A stretch of DNA of 6,794 nucleotides from an uncultured Peptococcaceae bacterium. GTDB taxonomy: Bacteria > Bacillota > Limnochordia > Darwinibacteriales > Darwinibacteriaceae. Where the stretch lies: positions 1-6,794 of the forward strand of contig CALKAR010000061.1 in NCBI GenBank assembly GCA_937988745.1, read 5' to 3'. Shown here piece after piece: positions 1 to 5,063 of the stretch. The notes under the pieces were generated by a model. The model worked only from the letters and a program-made list of their open reading frames with translations, ran no database searches and was not told where the DNA came from. Position 1 is the stretch's first letter; every line of letters begins with the position of its first letter. A program made the translations under genes and the position numbers.

Positions 1-2
1 TA

Positions 3-194
3 GAAGAAGCAAAGGCTATATTAGATTTCATAGCAAGGGAACTCTCCCCTGATACACTGGTCAATCTTATGGATCAGTATTACCCTAGTTATAAAGCATT
101 CAACTACCCAGAACTAAACCGCAGGCTGACCAGAAATGAGTTCAGCGAAGCATTAGCCTATGCGGAGGATTTGGGATTGAGGTTGGCTATATAG
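3..194 (+). CDS. C-terminal end of a PflX-like radical SAM protein (partial)
   Basis: Only the last 63 codons are present; the gene enters from the left edge and ends at a TAG. The tail resembles the C-terminus of the uncharacterised PflX group (COG1313), radical SAM iron-sulfur proteins related to pyruvate formate-lyase activating enzyme. Recognisable pieces are the run ELSPDTLVNLMDQYYPSYKA, then YPELNRR, then a helix of the EALAYAEDLGL type. The family's cluster-binding CxxxCxxC motif lies upstream and cannot be checked here. The biochemical role of this family is not established; family members are cytosolic and predicted to use S-adenosylmethionine. A terminator hairpin follows 9 bp after the stop, so the gene is the last of its transcript and is not part of the sugar locus. 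The family call rests on remembered sequence patterns, not a search. Confidence 0.75.
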   Translation, partial: EEAKAILDFIARELSPDTLVNLMDQYYPSYKAFNYPELNRRLTRNEFSEALAYAEDLGLRLAI

Positions 195-203
195 TGAAGA
201 CGC

Positions 204-238
204 GGCTGTTGGTCTATAGGCCAACAGCCTTTCTGTTT
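204..238 (+). terminator. Rho-independent terminator after the radical SAM gene
   Basis: Nine-base arms GGCTGTTGG (204-212) and CCAACAGCC (221-229) enclose an 8-base loop. A C-G and a G-U pair could extend the stem inward. A T-rich tail (TTTCTGTTT) follows. It begins nine bases after the stop codon, the expected place for an intrinsic terminator. Confidence 0.85.
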
Positions 239-331
239 GGCGCGGCAGTTAGTTTTTTAAGGAACAAAAACAACCCGCAAGGATGACCCGGGACGCTTCT
301 ATCTGCAGAGAGTTATGTAAGCCAAATAAAA

Positions 332-339
332 AAGCGCTT
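332..339. promoter_or_regulatory. AAGCGCTT palindrome, weak cre / LacI-type operator candidate
   Basis: The 8-bp perfect palindrome matches the core of the CcpA catabolite-response element consensus TGAAAGCGCTTTCA. The surrounding 14 bases match it at about 10 positions, but the outer bases do not fit. It is nearly 300 bp upstream of the ROK start. This is a weak candidate only. Confidence 0.2.
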
Positions 340-403
340 GCGGCGCCATAGCACTATGCTCAAACCAGACTTCATGAATGTGCAAATCTTGTTAACTAGG
401 TGT

Positions 404-461
404 ACGTGTGTTGGTGACCACAAACACACATCGACAACCACGTTGCTGTGCGCCCACACGT
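404..461. repeat. Cluster of competing inverted repeats (GTGT/ACAC-rich)
   Basis: Two mutually exclusive stems can be drawn. The short one pairs GTGTGTT (406-412) with AACACAC (423-429). The long one pairs ACGTGTG (404-410) with CACACGT (455-461), and the outer bases CTA (396-398) and TAG (466-468) could also pair. Between them lie CAAC-CAC-GTTG (435-445) and the palindrome TGGTGACCA (412-420). The arms are visible in the sequence. Whether this works as DNA (operators) or RNA (leader) is unknown. Confidence 0.4.
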
Positions 462-494
462 GTTTTAGCGGGGCAATTATCTAGCAAAAAAGTT

Positions 495-507
495 CAAGAA
501 ATTCTTG
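495..507. promoter_or_regulatory. Inverted repeat CAAGAA-A-TTCTTG, candidate operator
   Basis: The two 6-bp arms are perfect and separated by one base. The repeat directly abuts TGTAAT (508-513), which matches five of six bases of a -10 box. A repressor bound here would block that promoter, if it is one. The neighbouring ROK protein is a natural candidate for autoregulation. The arms are visible; the function is inferred. Confidence 0.35.
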
Positions 508-551
508 TGTAATAGAAGGAGAAGTGAAATTAAAGTGGAAATATATATCGT

Positions 552-580
552 AATCTTTTTTAAGTGAAATAAAAAAGATT
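552..580. promoter_or_regulatory. Perfect 11-bp inverted repeat in the ROK leader
   Basis: AATCTTTTTTA (552-562) and TAAAAAAGATT (570-580) are exact reverse complements around a 7-base spacer, AGTGAAA. Pyrimidine-rich TCTTTTCT follows. The site lies 54 bp before the ROK start. ROK repressors such as XylR and NagC bind AT-rich dyads with T-runs and A-runs in opposite arms, and this repeat has that look. As RNA it would form a weak A-U hairpin, so a DNA operator is more likely than a terminator. Confidence 0.45.
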
Positions 581-622
581 TCTTTTCTAACGAGGCTTGG
601 TTTTACAACTATTATCAGGAAC

Positions 623-628
623 AGGTGG
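623..628 (+). promoter_or_regulatory. Ribosome binding site favouring GTG 634 for the ROK gene
   Basis: AGGTGG ends five bases before GTG 634, the same spacing as the two permease genes. The alternative GTG at 625 would use AGGA (617-620), only four bases away, and would place the start inside this site. The protein differs by just three residues. Confidence 0.5.
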
Positions 629-633
629 AGCAT

Positions 634-1851
634 GTGACTGACAGATTTCTCAAGGGCAGCGCTAAATTGATGCAAAAGATGAATACTTCGCTCATACTGC
701 AGATCATTCAAGAACGGGGGCCCATTTCCCGGACCGAATTGGCTAAGTTGACCAACTTGAGCCATCCTGCAGTATCGGCACTTCTTGCTCCTCTGTTGGA
801 AGACGGGATCGTCAAAGAGGTCGGAACCGCTGCATCAACAGGGGGCAGGCCGCCACGCCTTTTGCAGTTTAATGCTAAGGCGGGGTTTCTCATTGGTGTC
901 GATGTGGGGGGGACCACCATGGCAGGTGCCGTTGTCGACCTTGCAGGCAATATCCTTCACAGGGAGAATCGCGCTTCGGCGATGGGCGAGAGGTCTATCG
1001 CCATTCTGATTGAGCTGATTGACAGCTTGATTCAACTCTCTGATATGCCACCAGCGGGTCTGCGCGGTATAGGCTTGGGTATCCCGGGTGTAACTGATTC
1101 GAAGGGGCAGAAGGTGAGTCACGCTCCCGGAGTTGGCTGGGAAAGCCTAGACATCGGCAAAATCATTACAGAACGCTTTGGTGTACCGTTCTTTGCTGAC
1201 AACGATGTGAACTGCTTTGCCCGTGGTGAGCTGTGGCGCGGTGCCCTCAGGGGAGTTGAAAACGGTGCTGCTATCACCATTGGTACAGGTATTGGGGTCG
1301 GGTTGGTCCTCAACGGTCACGTATACCAAGGCTCGAACAACGCGGCTGGAGAAGTGGGATACTGGCTGCTCGGTGCATTAGGGCCCATCGAAAAATCTAC
1401 TGGATTTGGCGCCCTCGAATCGATTGCTGCGGGGCCCGGTATTGCCCGTCAAGCTATTCAAGAGTTAACTGGAGATCCAGAGAAGGGGCCCAAACTAAGA
1501 GAACTGGTGGCAGGAGATTTGTCTCGGATTACCGCCAAAGAAGTCTTTGAGGCTGCCCTCCTGGATGATGCGTATTGTCAGGAACTGGTCAAGCAGACCA
1601 CAACCTACTTAGGGATCCTGGTGGCCAATCTAGCTTCGCTATTAGATGTGGAAAGGGTTGTGCTGGGTGGCGGGCTATCCAGAGCGGGGAACCAGCTGAT
1701 CGTACCGATCCGGGAAATCGTAGAGAAACTCAGCCCCTATGCTCCACAGATAGAGCTGTCTGAACTGCAAGAAGACGGCGCAATTCTAGGAGCGGTCTCT
1801 GGGGTGCTCGGTTTGGGGGAAACCTCAATCCATTTTTCTGAAGTTTACTGA
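634..1851 (+). CDS. ROK-family transcriptional regulator (sugar-responsive repressor)
   Basis: 405 aa. An N-terminal winged-helix DNA-binding domain (about 15-65, with the PISRTELAKLTNLS turn) is followed by the linker GRPPRLL and a ROK sugar-kinase-like domain. That domain shows the phosphate motif DVGGT (90-94), DNDVN (189-193) with the catalytic-type aspartate, GTGIGVG (217-223), AGEVGYW (238-244), and the C-terminal GGG and DGAILGA motifs. The size matches XylR/NagC-type repressors, about 400 aa. The usual ROK zinc site (GxxGH plus CxCGxxGC) is absent: Tyr replaces His, and STGFGALESIAAG stands where the cysteines would be. A zinc-free ROK subgroup with this GFGALE pattern appears to exist, so this is a variant rather than damage. 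By family it should bind a sugar or sugar derivative and control the importer genes 81 bp downstream. Which sugar, and whether it represses or activates, cannot be told. Confidence 0.92.
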   Translation: MTDRFLKGSAKLMQKMNTSLILQIIQERGPISRTELAKLTNLSHPAVSALLAPLLEDGIVKEVGTAASTGGRPPRLLQFNAKAGFLIGVDVGGTTMAGAVVDLAGNILHRENRASAMGERSIAILIELIDSLIQLSDMPPAGLRGIGLGIPGVTDSKGQKVSHAPGVGWESLDIGKIITERFGVPFFADNDVNCFARGELWRGALRGVENGAAITIGTGIGVGLVLNGHVYQGSNNAAGEVGYWLLGALGPIEKSTGFGALESIAAGPGIARQAIQELTGDPEKGPKLRELVAGDLSRITAKEVFEAALLDDAYCQELVKQTTTYLGILVANLASLLDVERVVLGGGLSRAGNQLIVPIREIVEKLSPYAPQIELSELQEDGAILGAVSGVLGLGETSIHFSEVY

Positions 1852-1920
1852 CATCGATCTTCTGATTGAAAGGGGTGAAAATACAAGCAACCTGTTTTTC
1901 TGGCTAAAATTATCACAAAA

Positions 1921-1925
1921 GGGGG
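1921..1925 (+). promoter_or_regulatory. Ribosome binding site of the binding-protein gene
   Basis: GGGGG, preceded by AAAA, lies seven bases before GTG 1933. It fixes the start, because the signal peptide begins exactly there with MKNRIF. I found no terminator and no convincing promoter in the 81 bp after the ROK stop; TAAAAT at 1905-1910 is a lone -10-like box. Confidence 0.6.
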
Positions 1926-1932
1926 ATTTGCT

Positions 1933-3195
1933 GTGAAGAATCGGATTTTCGCTTTATCCTTAGCGGTACTCATGGTGCTTGCCTTTGCAGCGCCATCGTT
2001 GGCACAAGTGACAATTGAATACTGGCAGTATTACTATGAGTCTAAGGTCAAACTTATTGATGAGCTGATTAAGGTCTTTGAAGAGCAAAATCCTGGAATC
2101 AAGGTAGAACACATCACATTCCCGTATGACTCCTTTAATGAGCAAGTTGCAGCAGCGGTAGCCGCTGGCCAAGGGCCAGATGTGCTGAACATCTTCTATG
2201 GCTGGCTGCCCATGTACCTTAAGGAAGGCTTTCTACAGCCTCTGCCTGAGGAGTACTTCTCTGTAGAAGAAATCGAGAACCGGTTTATTCCTATGGTTAA
2301 CGCTGTGAAGGTGGATGGCCGGTACTGGGCACTGCCTACTGCGGTACGCAGCTTGGCCCTCTTCTACAACGTTGATCACTTTAAAGAAGAAGGGTTCGAT
2401 GGGCCTCCCGCGACATGGGATGAACTCCTCGAGATGGCCATTAAGCTGACTCGCCGTACCGATCGAGGAGCCCTTGTCCGGTCCGGCTATGGCTGGAACG
2501 TTACTGGCCAGGATTGGCATCTCTTTCGTGAAGTACTGCTGCGGCAGTGGGGTGTAGCACCTCTGAGCGAAGACAACCGCACTGTAACCATGAACAGTGA
2601 CCCTGCCGCTTACGAAGTAATGGAATGGTGGATCGACTGGTCTCGGAAGTACGGTGTAGGCGAAGAAGAGGGCCGCGGTCTGTATCGTGATACCTTCCTA
2701 GCTGGCAGAGCATCGATGATTGTAGATGGCTCCTTTGGAATTGGTACCATCTCGGCTAACCCCAACTTAAACTGGGCTGTAGCAGAACTACCAGTTAAGG
2801 AAATCGGTGGCGAGAAGGCCAACTTTGGTTCCTTCTGGGCTCATGCAATTACCCGCAATGCGACTGGTGAGAAGCTCGAGGCCGCCGCAAAGTTCCTTGA
2901 GTTTATTACCAGTGATGAAGTGCAGCGTGTATGGCTTGAGCGCGTTGGCGAACTCCCAGCAAGCCGCGAACTGGCACAAGATCCGGAACTGCGAAACGAC
3001 CCTGTATACGGGCCTTTTGTCCGTGGGCTTGAGTACTCCCATGCCACATTCTTCGTGGATGAGCAGAAGGAGCGGGAGCTGATCATTGATGCGGTTGACA
3101 AAGTTCTCCTGCTCAACGCACCAGTTAAGGATACCCTCGATCAACTTGTTGAGGATCTGCAGAAGGTGCGCGACGAGTATTTTAACTCTCTATAA
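1933..3195 (+). CDS. CUT1-type carbohydrate ABC transporter, substrate-binding protein
   Basis: 420 aa, the usual size for family 1 extracellular solute-binding proteins (MalE/UgpB type). The signal peptide is a Lys/Arg start, a hydrophobic core and SLA-Q with likely signal peptidase I cleavage after Ala24; there is no lipobox cysteine. The mature protein begins VTIEYWQYY. It carries the family features in order: AGQGPDVL (79-85), a VDGRYWALPTA strand pair (127-137), TWDELLEMAIKLT (161-173), FLAGRASMIVDGSFGIG (255-271), FGSFWAHAIT (298-307), AAAKFLEFITSDEVQ (317-331) and GELPASREL (339-347). Abundant Trp and Tyr suit stacking on sugar rings. It captures a sugar outside the cytoplasmic membrane and hands it to the two permeases encoded next. 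The substrate is likely an oligosaccharide or glycoside, but this cannot be specified. A strong hairpin after the stop may raise its expression over the permeases. Confidence 0.93.
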   Translation: MKNRIFALSLAVLMVLAFAAPSLAQVTIEYWQYYYESKVKLIDELIKVFEEQNPGIKVEHITFPYDSFNEQVAAAVAAGQGPDVLNIFYGWLPMYLKEGFLQPLPEEYFSVEEIENRFIPMVNAVKVDGRYWALPTAVRSLALFYNVDHFKEEGFDGPPATWDELLEMAIKLTRRTDRGALVRSGYGWNVTGQDWHLFREVLLRQWGVAPLSEDNRTVTMNSDPAAYEVMEWWIDWSRKYGVGEEEGRGLYRDTFLAGRASMIVDGSFGIGTISANPNLNWAVAELPVKEIGGEKANFGSFWAHAITRNATGEKLEAAAKFLEFITSDEVQRVWLERVGELPASRELAQDPELRNDPVYGPFVRGLEYSHATFFVDEQKERELIIDAVDKVLLLNAPVKDTLDQLVEDLQKVRDEYFNSL

Positions 3196-3206
3196 GAGTA
3201 GTAATG

Positions 3207-3232
3207 GGTTGGGGGAGATTTCTCCCCCAACC
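3207..3232 (+). promoter_or_regulatory. Intercistronic 12-bp hairpin between binding protein and permease genes
   Basis: GGTTGGGGGAGA (3207-3218) and TCTCCCCCAACC (3221-3232) are exact reverse complements around TT; in RNA the inner pairs open to give a usable loop. It starts 11 bases after the binding-protein stop. No T-run follows, only CTCTTGAGGAGGG with the next ribosome site, so it is unlikely to be a full terminator. The likely role is protecting the upstream message from 3' decay or giving partial termination, so that more binding protein than permease is made, as with the malE-malF intercistronic repeats. Confidence 0.7.
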
Positions 3233-3237
3233 TCTTG

Positions 3238-3244
3238 AGGAGGG
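3238..3244 (+). promoter_or_regulatory. Ribosome binding site fixing permease 1 start at ATG 3250
   Basis: AGGAGGG lies five bases before ATG 3250. A longer frame could open at TTG 3235, but that codon overlaps this site and has no site of its own. CCTC at 3231-3234 could pair with the GAGG here and compete with the large upstream hairpin. Confidence 0.8.
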
Positions 3245-3249
3245 ACGTC

Positions 3250-4155
3250 ATGCTGAGGCGACAAAAGCGTTTGACTCTAAGGCAGCAGCAGGAACGATGG
3301 GCATTTGCATTTATGGGTATACCCCTGCTGTTTTTCGCTTTCATCAGGTTTTACCCAGCCTTGTATGCCTTTAATATCTCGTTGAGAAACTGGTCCATGC
3401 TGGCAGCAGAGCGGCCATTCGTAGGACTGCAGAATTACCGAGATATTTTTGCCGACGAAGTGTTTTGGATTGCACTGAAAAATACCTTTACCTATGCGCT
3501 TGTGGGCGTCCCTCTCCAGATAATCATTGGGCTGGGTATTGCCCTCATGCTGTACAATATCAAGCGGTTGGTGCCGTTTTTTAGAGCTTTGTATTTCGTT
3601 CCCTATGTTACATCGGTTGTAGCGGTCGCCTGGGTCTGGCGTTTTATGTATCAGCCCCATATCGGAATCTTTAACCGCATTCTCCTGGATCTAGGCTTCG
3701 AACAGATTCAATTCTTGCGCAACCCAGATACGGCACTGTTTTCGATTCTCGCGATGATCATCTGGCATGGGGTAGGGTTTCAAATTGTCCTTTTCCTAGC
3801 AGGGTTAGAGATGATTCCCGACACATTCTACGAAGCGGCACAGATTGACGGGGCCAACTCCCGCCAAATCTTTTTCCGCATTACGCTGCCACTTCTCAAT
3901 CCTACTATCGTGTTTGTGGTGGTCATGAGCAGTATTCGGTACCTGCAGGTGTTCTCAGAAGTGATGAACATGTCGAACGAGGGCTTAGGTGGGCCTCTAA
4001 ACAGCACCATTTCGACGGTACTCCACATCTATCGTACCGCGTTTCATCGGTTCGATATGGGCCGTGCTTCGGCTATGACGGTTGTCTTGTTTGTAATCGT
4101 GCTGGTGATTACCATGATCCAGATGAAACTCGTGACGCGGAAGTTTGAGTACTAG
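3250..4155 (+). CDS. Carbohydrate ABC transporter permease, MalF/UgpA type
   Basis: 301 aa with six predicted membrane helices at roughly 18-36, 77-100, 110-130, 160-187, 217-236 and 274-293. The cytoplasmic EAA loop, which docks the ATPase, is at 195-214 (EAAQIDGANSRQIFFRITLP) with its invariant glycine at 201. The motif FYPALYAFNISLRNW after the first helix and the short soluble N-terminus are typical of CUT1 first permeases. Together with the next gene it forms the membrane channel for the sugar captured by the upstream binding protein. The start was set by AGGAGGG five bases upstream. The stop TAG lies 15 bp before the next start, and the two genes share the same ribosome-site sequence, which fits equal production of the two channel subunits. 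No ATPase gene is adjacent. Confidence 0.95.
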   Translation: MLRRQKRLTLRQQQERWAFAFMGIPLLFFAFIRFYPALYAFNISLRNWSMLAAERPFVGLQNYRDIFADEVFWIALKNTFTYALVGVPLQIIIGLGIALMLYNIKRLVPFFRALYFVPYVTSVVAVAWVWRFMYQPHIGIFNRILLDLGFEQIQFLRNPDTALFSILAMIIWHGVGFQIVLFLAGLEMIPDTFYEAAQIDGANSRQIFFRITLPLLNPTIVFVVVMSSIRYLQVFSEVMNMSNEGLGGPLNSTISTVLHIYRTAFHRFDMGRASAMTVVLFVIVLVITMIQMKLVTRKFEY

Positions 4156-4158
4156 GTG

Positions 4159-4165
4159 AGGAGGG
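4159..4165 (+). promoter_or_regulatory. Ribosome binding site fixing permease 2 start at GTG 4171
   Basis: AGGAGGG lies five bases before GTG 4171. The 10-base stretch TGAGGAGGGA is identical to that before permease 1 (3236-3245). A longer frame from GTG 4156 would contain this site inside the coding sequence, so it was rejected. Confidence 0.8.
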
Positions 4166-4170
4166 ATAAC

Positions 4171-5007
4171 GTGGCAGTGTTAAATGTGCGGCAGCGCAGA
4201 GTCTTGCAGCAAAGTGCCCTTTATGTGTGCCTAACCCTGGGAGCTTTAGCTATGATCTTTCCCTTGATCTGGATGTTCTTTACCTCCTTTAAAACGCCGT
4301 GGGAGATTTATGACGTCAACATCCTGCCCCAGAGCTTTCAGCTGGAAAACTACCAGTATCTCATGAAGAATACCGGTTTTCTCCGCTGGCTGTGGGTGAG
4401 CAGCGTAGTCGTGGTGTGCACAACCATTAGTGTCCTTGTCTTTGACTCTCTTGTAGGATATACCTTAGCTAAGCTAGAGTTTCGGTTCAAGAATGTGATC
4501 TTTATGGCCATTCTTGCTACGCTGATGGTACCCACCGAGATGCTTATTATCCCTTGGTATATCATGTCTGTGGATTTCGGGCTGCGGGACACTTATCTAG
4601 GGATTATGTTTCCAGGTTTGATCACGGCCTTTGGGATCTTCCTCACCAGGCAGTTCTATGAAGGTGTTCCCGATGACCTCCTTGATGCTGCTCGCATCGA
4701 CGGGCTCAATGAGCTGGGAGTTTACCTGCGTATTGCCCTTCCTCAGGTCAAACCGGCCCTGTCAGCACTGGTCATTTTCAACTTCTTGGGCAACTGGAAT
4801 GCCTTCCTCTGGCCGTTGATTGTAGCGCAGTCGCCTCGCATGCGGACGATACCAGTTGGTATCTCGTTTTTCTCGAACGAGGTTACCACAGCTTGGCATC
4901 TTATTATGACCGCATCTACCTGTGCTATTGTGCCAGTTCTGATCGTATTTGTGATCTTCCAAAAGCATATCATTAAGGGAGTACAGTTGTCTGGCCTGAA
5001 AGGCTGA
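4171..5007 (+). CDS. Carbohydrate ABC transporter permease, MalG/UgpE type
   Basis: 278 aa, standard for the second CUT1 permease. Predicted membrane helices lie near 16-38, 75-97, 108-131, 142-160, 197-220 and 245-264. The EAA loop is at 172-195 (DAARIDGLNELGVYLRIALP), with Gly178 as its conserved glycine. Other family marks are MFFTSFKTPWEIY after the first helix, FGIFLTRQFYEGVPDDL before the EAA loop, NFLGNWNAFLWPLIV, and the C-terminal end HIIKGVQLSGLKG, which matches the usual QGLTAGAVKG-type tail. It pairs with the preceding permease. It is the last gene of the transcript, since a terminator starts 18 bp after the stop. No sugar hydrolase or ATPase gene follows, so the importer must borrow an ATPase encoded elsewhere. 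Confidence 0.95.
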   Translation: MAVLNVRQRRVLQQSALYVCLTLGALAMIFPLIWMFFTSFKTPWEIYDVNILPQSFQLENYQYLMKNTGFLRWLWVSSVVVVCTTISVLVFDSLVGYTLAKLEFRFKNVIFMAILATLMVPTEMLIIPWYIMSVDFGLRDTYLGIMFPGLITAFGIFLTRQFYEGVPDDLLDAARIDGLNELGVYLRIALPQVKPALSALVIFNFLGNWNAFLWPLIVAQSPRMRTIPVGISFFSNEVTTAWHLIMTASTCAIVPVLIVFVIFQKHIIKGVQLSGLKG

Positions 5008-5024
5008 CACAGTGAATCCAAGCG

Positions 5025-5061
5025 AAACAGGCGTCCCCAAGCGGAGACGCCTGTTTTTCTT
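5025..5061 (+). terminator. Terminator between the transporter genes and the converging lyase gene
   Basis: AAACAGGCGTC (5025-5035) pairs exactly with GACGCCTGTTT (5046-5056). After one C-A mismatch two more pairs close a 4-base AAGC loop. TTTTTCTT follows on the + strand, making a strong terminator for the transporter genes. On the - strand it starts just past the lyase stop, but its tail (TTTCGCTTGG) is poorer, so it probably works in both directions with unequal strength. Confidence 0.9.
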
Positions 5062-5063
5062 GT

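Larger units (their letters stand above)
239..624. other. 386-bp gene-free region upstream of the ROK gene
   Basis: No credible protein gene was found on either strand; the open frames here are short and lack ribosome sites. The first part (239-400) is mixed composition and includes the palindrome AAGCGCTT at 332-339. The middle (395-466) is rich in GTGT/ACAC runs and in competing inverted repeats. The last part (477-600) is strongly AT-rich and carries two near-perfect dyads (495-507 and 552-580). TGTAAT at 508-513 is a possible -10 box directly next to the first dyad, but no good -35 box lies at the right distance, so I do not call a promoter. The region probably holds the promoter and operators of the sugar locus. 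Confidence 0.6.

Noticed and set aside
275..343. CCGCAAG (275-281) and CTTGCGG (337-343) as the arms of a long stem
   Set aside because: Seven pairs with a 55-base loop is within chance for this length of DNA, and no other feature supports it.
283..351. Short + strand frame (ATG 283, 22 codons) in the gene-free region
   Set aside because: The possible AGG is directly against the ATG, there is no usable ribosome site, and the peptide has no notable features.
481..765. 94-codon - strand frame over the ROK leader and N-terminus
   Set aside because: Half of it overlaps the conserved ROK helix-turn-helix and the rest is AT-rich regulatory DNA. The product is low-complexity and unrecognised.
1866..1910. 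Promoter made of TTGAAA (1866-1871) and TAAAAT (1905-1910) before the binding-protein gene
   Set aside because: Each box matches consensus well, but they are 33 bp apart, far outside the normal 16-18 bp. Neither has a partner at the right distance.
2788..3144. 118-codon antisense frame inside the binding-protein gene
   Set aside because: It lies entirely within a well-supported gene whose codon pattern explains it. Its product has no recognisable domain and no sensible ribosome site.
3277..3660. 127-codon antisense frame over the start of permease 1
   Set aside because: It is a shadow of a clear membrane-protein gene, with no family resemblance.
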